Notes: generated by a model not told the origin, from the sequence alone. A DNA stretch of 64,000 nt from an uncultured Prevotellaceae bacterium (GCA_900319525.1 ONOU01000009.1:1-64000), one strand, 5' to 3'; positions 1 through 9,884 are shown, counted from the stretch's first letter. Numbers and translations: made by a program.

Positions 1-369
1 TAAGTGAAAATTCTGACATGGCAAAATCCTGGGCAACTTTTTGTTGCTCAGGAACTTATAAATAAAGTTAAATTATAGTGTTGCGGAATTAAGGATAAAA
101 ATAATTTTGTCTTCATAGGCTTGAATGAATTAAAAGTTAAACAAAAAACTAATACTTATCTTTTTATTATTTTTTGCAAATTTAGTAACATTTTTGCAAT
201 CTAACAAACAAAATTTAGAAAAAAAACGGGCATTTTTCAAAAAATACAAAAAAATCATCATGGAGCGCATGTCAGCATATAGGGATAATGCTGTGTCATA
301 ATTCTGATTTATAGTGCCATTTGTTTTTTCATGATAAACCTTAGCTTGGCAGGCACCCGCAAAACTAAG
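1..369. other. AT-rich intergenic region, no gene seen
   Basis: This stretch is AT-rich with many A and T runs, and no credible reading frame was found. A plus-strand TAATTTTG near position 101-109 resembles the Bacteroidales -7 promoter element but points into no gene here. It lies downstream of the minus-strand TamL gene. No clear stem followed by a T-run was recognised as that gene's terminator. Confidence 0.4.
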
Positions 370-2709
370 TCAGAACGGGTAACCTACCGAGAAATGGAAC
401 TCGCTGTCACGCTTGAAGCGCGGGTGCAGTAATGGCCAGTGTTCCTGCCCACTAGCGGGGTTGTGGGCCTTCATGCCCATATCGACACGCACAAGAAAAT
501 ACTTGAAGTCCAAGCGGATGCCGGCGCCATAGGCAGCGGCTATCTGCTCATAGAACTTATTGAACTTGAAAACGCCGCCAGGCTGGTCCTCATAGTCCTT
601 GATGGTCCAGACGTTGCCCGCGTCCAAGAAGAGGCCCAACTCCACTACCCAGAACAGCTTGGCACGGTACTCGAGATTGACATCGAAGCGGATGTCGCCA
701 CATTGATAGATGAAGTTGGACAATGAGTTGTTGCTGTCATAGCTGCCAGGTCCCAGGGTGCGGACTCCCCATCCACGCACACTGTTGGCGCCGCCGCTAT
801 AGAATCGTTTCTCAAACGGGAGCACGTCGCTGTTGCCATAGGGGACAGCCACGCCGGCCCCCACGTGGAAGGCTATGCTCTGACGATTATCAAAATAATG
901 TGTCATGGAATAGTCGGCATCGGCCTTGAAATACTGTGAGTAGCGTATGCCCAGTGCCTTGTAGCTGCCGTCGGCATCGGCCTTTTGCTTCGTGAGGTGT
1001 GAGAGGCCATAGAGAACGTTGCCGGCCATTTCGGCATTGGCACGGATGGTGAACACGTCGCGCTGGAACCGTCCCATCTGCAACACGTTCATCTCGGCCT
1101 TGTTGGTACGGTAGAAGTTGTAACCCATCCTCATGATCAAGTGATCCTGATAACTGTAGCGCAACAGCGGGTTGGTGATACGGTCAAAGAACTCGTCGTT
1201 GAACTTGGGCACGCTGATGACGCTCAGGTCCACCAGCGTCAACGTGTGGGCCAAGCGACGTGAGCGCTCGCTCCACTGGTAACGCCATCCGCCACCTGCG
1301 ATAACGCGCGTGTATTCTGGGCGGGCCTGATAGTCAAAGTTGACGGTAAATAGTGTCGATGCCTGAATCTTGCGCTTGAACAAGCGCTTGAGGAACGGTG
1401 CCATGAACTTGGGGAACCTGATGCCCAGCTCGGTGGAATACTCGCTGTAGTTGTTATTGATCAGCCCTCCGATGTTACCCGAGATGCTCTCATAGGAGAC
1501 CTTCGCCTTGGCGCTAAGCACCTCGGCCCCCTTAAAGATGTTGCGGTGCTCATAGTCCAATCCCACACCAAATCCCAGGTCGCCCTCACTGTTTGTGCCC
1601 TCGAGCGATACCGACACGGTCTGGGACTTGTCGGGCTGCAAGAGCACGTAGGTATCGACCATGAGCACACCGTCCACCTTACCCAGCGGGCGCACATCAA
1701 TATTGATCTGCTTGAGGATGTTGAGGCGTCCCAGGGCCCGATAGGTTCGCGTGATGGCCTCGGCATTATAGAGCTGTCCCGGCTCGATGTGGTTGCACTC
1801 GTCGAGCACATCCGGGCGCAGATAACGTTCAGAACCCTCGATGACCTTCACTCCGCTGCTCATTGTCACCGTGTCTGCCCCCCATAGGCCGTCATGCATA
1901 GCCACCGGGTCATAATCGGTGACATACACCACATCGCGCACATAGAAAGGCTCGTGTTCGGTATAATAGGGCATGTGGTCGTTGCGGTAAGGGTCACGGC
2001 TGTTGAGCGTCAAGTCAACAGCCCTGGAATCGGCAGCGGTATCGGCAATGAATGTGATATACTCCTTGTTGAAGGCATAGTAGCCGTGGTTGCGCAGGTT
2101 CTCGGTAATGCCTTGACGCCACTCGTCCAGGTGGTTAAAGTTAAGCAAGTCACCACTGTGGACATTGAAGCGCGACGTGTCGGCAAGGATAATTTCACGC
2201 AGGCTCTCGTCGGGGATATCGTAGTCAATAGAGCGGATGTAATAGGGCTCCCCCAGCGTGATGTCATAATTGACGCTGGCCTTACGCTTGACACTGTCGG
2301 CATCCACCCGATAGGTCACCGTGTTGTTCATGAAGCCCCTGTTGCTCAAAGCTGTGTGCAGCTGCTCGGCACTGGCTTCTGTGAGGGTGCTGTCATAGAT
2401 GACAGGCGGCGTGCCCACACGCTGAATCCAGCGGTTAAACCACTTGGTGCTGTCCTTGCCCGAAATGTTGTAAAATGCCAGTTGCAGCTTCAGGCCACCC
2501 AGCACGCGATGGTTGACATTCTGTCGCAGGTAGTTGGCCAGCTGGTTGGTCTCCACGTCGCGATGCGGGTCGGTAACGTTGATTTTGACCTTATCGAGCA
2601 GGAGCTTGCCTTGCGGCACATGCTTGGTCGAGCTGCAAGAAAACAGCCCCACCAGCACCATCACCACGGCGGCCATGCTGCACAACCTGATATATACACC
2701 TCGCGACAT
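370..2709 (-). CDS. tamL: TamL/BamA-family outer-membrane assembly lipoprotein
   Basis: Omp85-superfamily protein that in Bacteroidetes acts with TamB in outer-membrane biogenesis. The chosen start gives a signal peptide ending in a lipobox (LFSC, Cys about 25), so the N-terminus is probably lipid-anchored, the hallmark of TamL as opposed to BamA. POTRA-like sequence fills the first half. The second half is the surface-antigen barrel, with an RGWG motif near residue 645 in the position of the conserved RGF motif, and it ends in Phe as barrel proteins do. A TTG codon four codons upstream could also initiate, but ATG puts the signal peptide first. A TPR protein gene lies directly upstream. No tamB is visible, although it could lie beyond the left edge. 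The family is well supported; the lipoprotein subtype is inferred from the lipobox. Confidence 0.88.
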   Translation of the reverse strand: MSRGVYIRLCSMAAVVMVLVGLFSCSSTKHVPQGKLLLDKVKINVTDPHRDVETNQLANYLRQNVNHRVLGGLKLQLAFYNISGKDSTKWFNRWIQRVGTPPVIYDSTLTEASAEQLHTALSNRGFMNNTVTYRVDADSVKRKASVNYDITLGEPYYIRSIDYDIPDESLREIILADTSRFNVHSGDLLNFNHLDEWRQGITENLRNHGYYAFNKEYITFIADTAADSRAVDLTLNSRDPYRNDHMPYYTEHEPFYVRDVVYVTDYDPVAMHDGLWGADTVTMSSGVKVIEGSERYLRPDVLDECNHIEPGQLYNAEAITRTYRALGRLNILKQINIDVRPLGKVDGVLMVDTYVLLQPDKSQTVSVSLEGTNSEGDLGFGVGLDYEHRNIFKGAEVLSAKAKVSYESISGNIGGLINNNYSEYSTELGIRFPKFMAPFLKRLFKRKIQASTLFTVNFDYQARPEYTRVIAGGGWRYQWSERSRRLAHTLTLVDLSVISVPKFNDEFFDRITNPLLRYSYQDHLIMRMGYNFYRTNKAEMNVLQMGRFQRDVFTIRANAEMAGNVLYGLSHLTKQKADADGSYKALGIRYSQYFKADADYSMTHYFDNRQSIAFHVGAGVAVPYGNSDVLPFEKRFYSGGANSVRGWGVRTLGPGSYDSNNSLSNFIYQCGDIRFDVNLEYRAKLFWVVELGLFLDAGNVWTIKDYEDQPGGVFKFNKFYEQIAAAYGAGIRLDFKYFLVRVDMGMKAHNPASGQEHWPLLHPRFKRDSEFHFSVGYPF

Positions 2710-2735
2710 CAATGCCAGCAACTAACCTATAGAAC

Positions 2736-4343
2736 TTAGAAGCTAAAATTCCGCTGCGCCTTCTCAACCAGCAATTCAAAACCCGGCTCGCCGCGCAGCG
2801 ACTTCAGGTTGACGGGTGAAAGCTCGTCAAATTGCAGCTTGTAACGGCTACCGTAGCCCAGGTCAATGGCCTTCTGCAAGTACTCCATCGCCTTGAAGTT
2901 ATCGCCACGCATAGCCATGAACACGGCTGCATAGTAGAAGTTCTCGCCACCGGGCACATTGGATGCGGTGACCTGTTGCAGCCATCGCAGGGCATCATTG
3001 TCACGGCCCAGTTCGTTGAGGCCTATACCCTTCATGTCATACATGCTGTCACCCAGGCGTGCCATCGTGTTGTAATCGGCCGCAGCCAGGCGCATGTTAT
3101 CCAGGCGCTTGAGGACCGAAGCCCGGGCGAGCAGAGCCTCTCCATTTCCAGGCTCAAGAGCGACAGCGGCATTGAGATAGCCAAGGGCATCCTTGTCCTT
3201 GCCTACCGATGACAGCAGCGAAGCCTTGGTAATGAGCATGGGGACGTATTGAGGAGCGATGGCCGAGCAGCGGTTCAGTGTCTGCAACGCGGCATCTGCA
3301 TGGCCACCTTCACCCACGTTATACTCAGCAAGGGCCTTCACAACGTAGTATTCGGGCTGTGACGGGTCACGTCTCAGGGCCTGGTCGGCCGCGTTCAGCG
3401 CTTCGTCAAAGCGGGCCAACTCCAGGTAGCACTTGGCCATATTATAATACATGGTGTGATTGTCATACAAGCCGTTGCGGCTGATGTAAGTGAGGTCGCT
3501 TAGCGCTTCGCCATAGCGGCAATGGTCAATGGCAATATTGGCGCGCAGGTACCTGTACATGCCGGCACCCGTAGCACTCACGTTGGCCATCTCACCGAGG
3601 GTGTTGACCACGGCATCGTAGTGCTCATCGCTCAGGTCAAACAGGCGCTGGGCGGCGTCACCACCATCACCTACCGTCATTCCCAGCAACAGGTCCTTCA
3701 CGGCATGGTCTATGTTTCCCTGACGGGTATAGATATCGGCACGGTTGACAAAGACCTGAGGCTCGATACGAAAGAGTTCCACGGCCTTGTTCACCTGCTC
3801 GATGGCGCCCTTTTCATTGCCGCGGGCCTGCTCTACCAGAGCGAGGCCATACATGGCGTCGTAGTTCATCGACTCGGAGCGCAGGATTGTCTTAAAGGCC
3901 TTCTCGGCAGCATTAAGGTTGCCGGCCTTGAGATTGACCTTAGCGATCATGTCGGTACATGCCAGTGACTTGGGTTGGAGTTCCTGAGCCAAGCGCAGGT
4001 CGGCCAGAGCGCTCGTGTAATCACGGCGTGCCTCGCTGATGCGGGCCCGCAGGATATGCTCGTCAAATCGCAGATCGCTGTCGGTCTTGGGCGTGAGCAG
4101 CATCGCCTGGTTCAAGTCGATGATAGCGGCATTGTACTCTCCATTGTAATAATGCTGGTGAGCTCGTGCGAACAACGTGTTGTAGTCGTTGGGATCCTTG
4201 GCCAATTGCTCGTCATAGACCTTCATCACCGCATCGGTGATCTTGTCCCTGAGCAACACGTCACTGCCGTCCTGTGCCACTGCACCTAACCCCGCCACAA
4301 CGGTGATGAGCAGGAGAATGAACTGTCGTGAAAATTTCATCAT
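2736..4343 (-). CDS. Secreted tetratricopeptide-repeat protein
   Basis: 535 residues: an N-terminal signal peptide (hydrophobic residues about 5-23, cleavage probably after AVAQ) followed by TPR-like helical repeats along nearly the whole length. Recurrent patterns such as ALADLRLAQELQP, AYNVGEGG and ALEPGNGEALLARASVLK are visible. It is probably a periplasmic scaffold. It sits 26 bp upstream of the TamL start on the same strand, so the two may be co-transcribed and it could assist envelope assembly, but that is inference from position. Two adjacent ATG codons make the exact start uncertain by one residue. Confidence 0.75.
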   Translation of the reverse strand: MMKFSRQFILLLITVVAGLGAVAQDGSDVLLRDKITDAVMKVYDEQLAKDPNDYNTLFARAHQHYYNGEYNAAIIDLNQAMLLTPKTDSDLRFDEHILRARISEARRDYTSALADLRLAQELQPKSLACTDMIAKVNLKAGNLNAAEKAFKTILRSESMNYDAMYGLALVEQARGNEKGAIEQVNKAVELFRIEPQVFVNRADIYTRQGNIDHAVKDLLLGMTVGDGGDAAQRLFDLSDEHYDAVVNTLGEMANVSATGAGMYRYLRANIAIDHCRYGEALSDLTYISRNGLYDNHTMYYNMAKCYLELARFDEALNAADQALRRDPSQPEYYVVKALAEYNVGEGGHADAALQTLNRCSAIAPQYVPMLITKASLLSSVGKDKDALGYLNAAVALEPGNGEALLARASVLKRLDNMRLAAADYNTMARLGDSMYDMKGIGLNELGRDNDALRWLQQVTASNVPGGENFYYAAVFMAMRGDNFKAMEYLQKAIDLGYGSRYKLQFDELSPVNLKSLRGEPGFELLVEKAQRNFSF

Positions 4344-4370
4344 TTATAATATCGTGTTAGATGCTGATTT

Positions 4371-5189
4371 TTACAGCTTATTATCAATCTTTACAATCGT
4401 CTCACGCAGCTGAGTCAAGCGGGTGAGCAGCCCCTCAAGCAAGTCCAAGCGCAGCATGTTGGCACCGTCACTCTTGGCCTTCGAGGGGTCTTGGTGTGTC
4501 TCCAGGAACAAGCCGTCGGCACCAGCAGCAATCGCGGCCCGCGCCATGGTCTCGATGAGCTCGGGACGTCCACCGGTCACTCCCCCACCCTGGTTGGGCT
4601 GCTGCAGGCTGTGGGTGATGTCAACGATGACAGGAGCAAAAGCCTGCATCACGGGCACGCCCCTGAAGTCCACCACCAGATCCTGGTAGCCGAAGGTCGT
4701 GCCGCGTTCGGTGATAGTCACCTCGTCGTTGCCGGCGTCGCGGACCTTCTGTACGGCAAAGCGCATCGACTCGGGGGCCAGAAACTGTCCTTTCTTGATG
4801 TTCACCATGCGGCCGGTGTGGGCTGCTGCGACCAGCAATTCGGTCTGGCGGCACAAGAAAGCGGGAATCTGCAACACGTCAACATACTCAGCAGCGATGT
4901 CGGCCTCGACAGGCTCATGAATATCGGTCACCACGGGAATGTGGAAGGTCTCGCCCACCTTGCGCAGGATGCGCAGCGCCTTCTCGTCACCGATGCCGGT
5001 GAACGAATCCATGCGCGAGCGGTTGGCCTTGCGGTAACTGCCCTTGAACACGTAGGGGATACTGAGTGCCTGGGTAATCTTCATGGCCTTTTCGGCGATA
5101 TCCAATGCCATTTCCTCGCCCTCGATCACACAGGGACCGGCAAGCAGGAAGAAGTTGTGTGTTGGCGATGCCAATAATTCTTTCAACAT
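4371..5189 (-). CDS. kdsA: 3-deoxy-8-phosphooctulonate (KDO-8-P) synthase
   Basis: Condenses D-arabinose-5-phosphate with phosphoenolpyruvate to give KDO-8-P, the first committed step toward the KDO of the lipopolysaccharide core. The 272-residue length fits the family. Visible motifs are the substrate-binding GPCVIEGEE near residue 18, the SYRKANRSR segment near residue 51, KKGQFLAPE in the middle and FLETHQDPSKAKSDG near the C-terminus. It is a cytoplasmic TIM barrel. The gene lies between the TPR protein and RsmE genes on the same strand with short gaps. Confidence 0.95.
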   Translation of the reverse strand: MLKELLASPTHNFFLLAGPCVIEGEEMALDIAEKAMKITQALSIPYVFKGSYRKANRSRMDSFTGIGDEKALRILRKVGETFHIPVVTDIHEPVEADIAAEYVDVLQIPAFLCRQTELLVAAAHTGRMVNIKKGQFLAPESMRFAVQKVRDAGNDEVTITERGTTFGYQDLVVDFRGVPVMQAFAPVIVDITHSLQQPNQGGGVTGGRPELIETMARAAIAAGADGLFLETHQDPSKAKSDGANMLRLDLLEGLLTRLTQLRETIVKIDNKL

Positions 5190-5222
5190 ATTCTTTTCTC
5201 TAAACTTTATTCCTTAAAAACA

Positions 5223-5945
5223 CTATAACTTCACGCTCTGATCCATCGCGTGAATTGAAGCAACGGCCATGAGGCCGGCAGTCTCGGTGCGCAGGCGGCT
5301 CTCGCCCAGCGTCACGGGAACAAACCCGGCAGCTGTGGCAGCCTGTACCTCCTCGGGGCTGAAGTCGCCCTCGGGGCCGATGAGCACCATTACGTCACTG
5401 CCAGGACGATAGACGCTAGGAAACGTGCGTCGCTGTTCTCGCGGCAACATGGCGTCACAATAGGCGATACAGCGCGTGCCTTCAACACCCTCGGCAATGA
5501 CATCCATGATTGAAGTCATCTCGTCAAGTTGCGGCAAGGTTGCCTTGAGCGACTGCTTCATGGCAGCGACCATGATTTTCTTGAGCCTCTCGGTCTTCAA
5601 CACTGTGCGCTCACTATTGTGGCAACGCAAGGGGATGATGCGGTCCACACCCATCTCGACGCACTTCTCGACAAGCCACTCGATGCGGTCCAGGTTCTTG
5701 GTCGGCGCGATGGCCAGCACAATCCTGTGTCCCCAGTGGGGTGGCTGCTGTTCCTTGTCCAGCACCTCGATGGCACACCGCTTGGGATGCGCCATCGAGA
5801 TGCGGCAAGTGTATAGATTGCCGTTTCCGTCCACCACCTCAATGGTGTCGCCCTCACCCATGCGCAGCACCTTGACGCAGTGCTTGGAATCCTCCTCGCC
5901 CAGCGTTAATGTATCGGCTATGTCGGGGCAATAGAAACGGTGCAT
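5223..5945 (-). CDS. rsmE: 16S rRNA (uracil-1498-N3)-methyltransferase
   Basis: SAM-dependent SPOUT methyltransferase that modifies U1498 of 16S rRNA. The N-terminal part is PUA-like (MHRFYCPDI, then EEDSKHCVKVLRMGEGD). The C-terminal SPOUT knot carries the typical VLIGPEGDFSPEEV and LGESRLRTETAGLMA motifs. The 240-residue length is normal. It lies 33 bp upstream of kdsA, so they probably share a transcript. The leader on the minus strand is A-rich with no Shine-Dalgarno sequence, typical of the phylum. Confidence 0.95.
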   Translation of the reverse strand: MHRFYCPDIADTLTLGEEDSKHCVKVLRMGEGDTIEVVDGNGNLYTCRISMAHPKRCAIEVLDKEQQPPHWGHRIVLAIAPTKNLDRIEWLVEKCVEMGVDRIIPLRCHNSERTVLKTERLKKIMVAAMKQSLKATLPQLDEMTSIMDVIAEGVEGTRCIAYCDAMLPREQRRTFPSVYRPGSDVMVLIGPEGDFSPEEVQAATAAGFVPVTLGESRLRTETAGLMAVASIHAMDQSVKL

Positions 5946-5997
5946 TCTAGTCCTTGGTTAGTTGTTAGCCTTAGTTGTCAGTGAACCGACAGCCAAG

Positions 5998-7323
5998 TCA
6001 TTTCTTATCTTCGCGCACGTGCTTGTACTTGAACAAGAACATGAACGATACAGCCACCACCAGAGCAAAGGCGGCAAAGATGTACCATGCGGTGCTCCAG
6101 CCAGTAGCCGTGTTGCCTACCAGGAAGCCGTCATCGGTCCAGTGGCACAGGCTGTTGACAATAGCGCCGGCAGCCAGTGTGCCGATAGTGGCACCCAAGC
6201 CGTTAGTCATCAGCATGAACAAGCCCTGAGCCGAAGCCTTGACGTCAGGAGCACACTCCTTATCAACAAAGATACCGCCCGAGACGTTGAAGAAGTCAAA
6301 CGCAACGCCATAGACCAGACACGACAGCACGATGAGGATCACACCCGGGAAGGCGGGGTTGCCAGCACCGAAGAAGCCGAACCTCAGTACCCATGCAAAC
6401 ATGGCGATCAGCATGACCACCTTGATGCCATAACGTTTCAGAAAGAACGGAATCAAGAGGATGCATAGGGCCTCGGCAATCTGCGAGAGCGATACAAGCA
6501 TCGTCGCATTGTTGGCACCGAAAGTATCGGCCATTGCGGGATCACTCTTGAAGTGAGTCAGATAGGGGGTTGCAAAACCATTGGTCACCTGCAGGGACAT
6601 ACCCAGCAATGCTGAGAAGATGAAGAACATCGCCATCTTCTTGGTCTTGAAGAGCTTGAAGGCGCTCAAGCCCAACTGCTCTGAGAGCGACTGCGACTCT
6701 TTCTTCACCAGCTTGCACTCGGGCAAGGTGAGGCAGTACAAGAACAGCACCAGACTCAGCAAGCCCGACACCATGAACTGCATATAGGTGTACTGGAACT
6801 TATTGGCGTTCTCGCCCAGTGTGAAGCCGAAGCTGCCACCGTCAAGCACGGCACAGTTGACAAACCACATCGTGCAGATGAAACCGATGGTGCCAAACAC
6901 TCGGATGGGAGGAAAGTCCTTCTCGGTGTCCATGTTATTGTCCTTGAGGATGGTGAAAGCCACGGTGTTTGACAGAGCCAGCGTGGGCATGTAGAAGGCC
7001 ACACTCACGGTGTAGATCGCGATAAAGGCGACCTTGTCGGGCATCGGGTTGGTCATGCCCATATAGGCCAGCGCCAGCATCGCCATTCCGGCGATCAGGT
7101 GGCAGATGCCCAGCAGGCGTTGCGGCTGGATATACTTGTCGGCAACAATACCCATCAGCGTGGGCATGAAGATGGACACGATACCCTGAATAGCATAAAA
7201 CCAAGAAATCTCGGCTCCCATGCCGGCACGTCCCAGATAGTTACCCATGCAGGTCAGGTAGGCACCCCACACGGCAAACTCCAGGAAGTTCATCACAATG
7301 AGTCTCAACTTTAGATTTTTCAT
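5998..7323 (-). CDS. MFS permease, NupG-type nucleoside:proton symporter family
   Basis: 441-residue integral membrane protein with about 12 hydrophobic segments. It starts with the MKNLKLRLIVMNFLEFAVWG pattern typical of Bacteroidetes NupG-like nucleoside transporters, and the GAYLTCMGNYLG segment and the C-terminal FMFLFKYKHVRE end also fit. Likely role: uptake of nucleosides across the inner membrane. Substrate specificity cannot be read from the sequence, and a sugar transporter is possible. A minus-strand TACCTTTG element about 42 bp upstream of the start suggests its own promoter. Confidence 0.75.
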   Translation of the reverse strand: MKNLKLRLIVMNFLEFAVWGAYLTCMGNYLGRAGMGAEISWFYAIQGIVSIFMPTLMGIVADKYIQPQRLLGICHLIAGMAMLALAYMGMTNPMPDKVAFIAIYTVSVAFYMPTLALSNTVAFTILKDNNMDTEKDFPPIRVFGTIGFICTMWFVNCAVLDGGSFGFTLGENANKFQYTYMQFMVSGLLSLVLFLYCLTLPECKLVKKESQSLSEQLGLSAFKLFKTKKMAMFFIFSALLGMSLQVTNGFATPYLTHFKSDPAMADTFGANNATMLVSLSQIAEALCILLIPFFLKRYGIKVVMLIAMFAWVLRFGFFGAGNPAFPGVILIVLSCLVYGVAFDFFNVSGGIFVDKECAPDVKASAQGLFMLMTNGLGATIGTLAAGAIVNSLCHWTDDGFLVGNTATGWSTAWYIFAAFALVVAVSFMFLFKYKHVREDKK

Positions 7324-7364
7324 AGAGTTCTTCTATTTTTTTAATAATAATATTTTTCAACTGA

Positions 7365-7372
7365 CAAAGGTA
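7365..7372 (-). promoter_or_regulatory. -7 promoter element (TACCTTTG) of the MFS permease gene
   Basis: Minus-strand match to the Bacteroidales TAnnTTTG element, placed about 42 nt before the permease start. No convincing TTG -33 element is visible at the usual distance. Confidence 0.45.
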
Positions 7373-7387
7373 ATAAAAAACCGCCAC

Positions 7388-7984
7388 TTATTCCCCTTCA
7401 TGAGGCTGATTAGTTTTGCTGGCGATGATTTTTTGCACCCGTGCGGCTTTCTCATATTCCTCGTTATCGACATAGTGCTGCAAGCGGCGCTCCAGCTTCT
7501 CGACGGGCAAGTCCTCAAGACGAACGGGTTTCTGGGGCTTGTAATTACCGTCACGGCGCCACTCATAGCTCGTGAGCGACATCACCTCGGGTGTGGTGTA
7601 GATGGGCGCGCCGGTGCGCAGGGCGATGGCGATGGCATCGCTCGTGCGAGAGTCGATGTCCACCTCGGTCACTCCGTTAGACACATGCATCATCGCTGCA
7701 AACACGCCGTTCTTGAAGCTGTAGATCGTCACACGCCGCAGCTCAACGCCAAATGCGTGGAACATGCTCACGAACAAGTCGTGGGTCAAAGGCCGTGAGG
7801 GCATCACCTGCTCCAGATTCACGGCAATGGACTGAGCCTCGGCAGCACCGACAACGATGGGGATGCGGCGAGCCTCGTCGGGGGTGCTGGCGGCATCCTC
7901 GAGCAACAAGGCATAGGCTCCAGGCTGCACCTCGCTGCGGGTGATACCCAGCACCTTTAATGCTATTAAATTTTCATTCTCCAT
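7388..7984 (-). CDS. Bifunctional nuclease (DUF151) with C-terminal UVR motif
   Basis: The N-terminal 140 residues match the DUF151/BFN fold, including GAYALLLEDA, RRIPIVVGAAEAQSIA and VDIDSRTSDAIAIALRTGAPIY. The C-terminus carries a UVR-like motif (LERRLQHYVDNEEYEKAARV, about residues 160-180), a short helical hairpin also found in UvrB and UvrC. This DUF151-UVR arrangement is common in Bacteroidetes. Proposed role: DNase/RNase or a protein-interaction role in nucleic-acid metabolism; the physiological substrate is not known. It has its own promoter directly upstream. Confidence 0.85.
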   Translation of the reverse strand: MENENLIALKVLGITRSEVQPGAYALLLEDAASTPDEARRIPIVVGAAEAQSIAVNLEQVMPSRPLTHDLFVSMFHAFGVELRRVTIYSFKNGVFAAMMHVSNGVTEVDIDSRTSDAIAIALRTGAPIYTTPEVMSLTSYEWRRDGNYKPQKPVRLEDLPVEKLERRLQHYVDNEEYEKAARVQKIIASKTNQPHEGE

Positions 7985-8017
7985 TGTTGCAACATTTCCT
8001 CACTTGCATTGCGATTG

Positions 8018-8048
8018 CAAAAATAGCGACATTTCCCGAGTGCACCAA
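8018..8048 (-). promoter_or_regulatory. Promoter of the DUF151 nuclease gene
   Basis: On the minus strand TTG (8048-8046) is followed after 20 nt by TATTTTTG (8025-8018), matching the Bacteroidales TTG-N19-21-TAnnTTTG arrangement. The predicted start of transcription is about 30 nt before the ATG. Confidence 0.6.
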
Positions 8049-8063
8049 GCATTGTCAATAACT

Positions 8064-9866
8064 TTACTTGTTCTTCATCAGGCTATCGTAGTCTATTTTG
8101 TCATATACCAGACGCTTTGACGGCCTGTAGGAAGGGTGCAGCACGTTGCGTGTACTGTCATTCCACTGACTGTCCACCATGGCCAGCCACAGCATCATCT
8201 GGCCCAAGCCATCGCTCATCCACGGGCGCCCTGCCGCGCCTGCCACGGCGGCAGCACGGTCGGGATGCCGTTCCCGATAGACAGGCGAGCACCACACCAT
8301 CAGGGGGATGCCATTCTCGTAGCGTACCATCTGGGCCGTCTTGACGGGATCATGGTCACGCTCCATGAAGTCACGGTAATCAAACACTTCCTCACCATGG
8401 TCACTCAGCATCACCACCACCGCGTCACGGTCACGGTAGTGCTCGATGACGCTAGCCAGCACATAGTCGTTGTAACGCGTGGCGCGGGCATAATCGAGCA
8501 TGATGCCTCGACGGCGGGCATCGAGATAAGGTGCTGTCGCGCCAGGAAGATCGCCGGTTGTCCACACTTCCCACTCGGGAGTGTGAGGATAACGCGCGTC
8601 ATAACTCGTGTGCTGCCCCATCAGGTGGAAAATCACCAGGCGACGAGTGGCGCTCTGGCAATGGTCATAATAGTCTTTTACCAGGTCACCGTCAAACTCA
8701 AAGGCGGTATCGTTAACAGCATGATACACACGCTCCACAATCTCGGGAGCGAACAAAAACGAGTTGAGCGAGGCCGAGAAGGTCTCGCCCACCATGAAGT
8801 CACGCTGGTTGTCCCACATGTCAACCTGCCAGCCAGCGCGGCGCATCACAGCAGGCCACATGGGCTTGCTGTGCCACGATTCTCCGGCTGCCAGGCTGTT
8901 TAGGCTCATCATGTTCTTGATGGTCACGCTAGTGAGGTTATAGGGTGCGATGGCATCGGTAAACACGGTAAGGAGTCCCTTGTCGCGCTCAGCCGCCATC
9001 AGCGGCGAGGTGTCAAGCGCATAACCGTACAAGCTCGAGTGCCACTTGTTGAAGCTTTCTCCGATGACCAGCACCACCTCTATTGAATCGGCGCCGCAGC
9101 TCACCTTTCCTGTCGTGGCAGCCTTGATGGCCAGATCAATGGCTGCTGCATTCTCCTGCTGCTGGAATTTCAAGGTCTCAATCGACGCGTGCAGCATCGA
9201 GATGACGTCACTGCTGTGGTAACGGGTCTCGGCCAACTCCAGGTCATATAATGAATGATAGGGCATCACCAGCTTGTGCCCGAGCCACAGGCCCTGCAAC
9301 AACATCGCACCCACAAGGATGGCAGTCAACAAACTGGGTACAGTTCGAGACAACCATCGGGTAACACGGCCGCGGAAGTGTTCTCCCAGCAGCACCATTA
9401 TCAGCGTGATGGCTACAATAATCAGCGACCGCAGGGTGCCATGAGCCGTAATCCAGGTGCGCAGGAACTCGCTGCTTTCACCACTGTTGGTCTCGGCCAA
9501 TAGCTGCAGTACTTGAGGCGTATAGGAGGTATTGAAATTGCGCCACAGGAACAAGGCGACGAGCCATTGCACAAGCAGCACAATGTAAATCAAGGTCTTA
9601 ACAACTTTGCGGTGCGGCAATCTGGAAACGAGCCACACCACCAGGGTGGCCACGACAGCCACCACACTCATGTTGCTCACGGTGGAGAGGATCACTCCCA
9701 CCGGCAGCTCATGGAACCACCTCAGGTGGTATTCCCAGCTCTGCCATGATGCGGGAACCAGCGTGATGAGTATCGTGCACCACAAGGGCCACTCCTGCAC
9801 AACAGGGCGGACAAAAGCCTGCAATGCCTCAAGGAATCTTTCTATGATCTTAGGTTTGTCACTCAT
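8064..9866 (-). CDS. Phosphoethanolamine transferase-like (EptA/sulfatase family) membrane protein
   Basis: 600 residues: about five N-terminal membrane segments (residues about 30-195) followed by an alkaline-phosphatase/sulfatase-type domain. The nucleophile motif is VLVIGESFNKW (Gly269, Glu270, Ser271), where Proteobacterial EptA has GET with a catalytic Thr. Metal-ligand motifs HLMGQHTSYDARYP and LSDHGEEVFD are present. Members add phosphoethanolamine to lipid A or other surface glycolipids; the acceptor here is unknown. It is 18 bp downstream of mnmA on the same strand. The family is clear and the substrate is inferred. Confidence 0.82.
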   Translation of the reverse strand: MSDKPKIIERFLEALQAFVRPVVQEWPLWCTILITLVPASWQSWEYHLRWFHELPVGVILSTVSNMSVVAVVATLVVWLVSRLPHRKVVKTLIYIVLLVQWLVALFLWRNFNTSYTPQVLQLLAETNSGESSEFLRTWITAHGTLRSLIIVAITLIMVLLGEHFRGRVTRWLSRTVPSLLTAILVGAMLLQGLWLGHKLVMPYHSLYDLELAETRYHSSDVISMLHASIETLKFQQQENAAAIDLAIKAATTGKVSCGADSIEVVLVIGESFNKWHSSLYGYALDTSPLMAAERDKGLLTVFTDAIAPYNLTSVTIKNMMSLNSLAAGESWHSKPMWPAVMRRAGWQVDMWDNQRDFMVGETFSASLNSFLFAPEIVERVYHAVNDTAFEFDGDLVKDYYDHCQSATRRLVIFHLMGQHTSYDARYPHTPEWEVWTTGDLPGATAPYLDARRRGIMLDYARATRYNDYVLASVIEHYRDRDAVVVMLSDHGEEVFDYRDFMERDHDPVKTAQMVRYENGIPLMVWCSPVYRERHPDRAAAVAGAAGRPWMSDGLGQMMLWLAMVDSQWNDSTRNVLHPSYRPSKRLVYDKIDYDSLMKNK

Positions 9867-9884
9867 CGACGCACGGTCAGGCGG

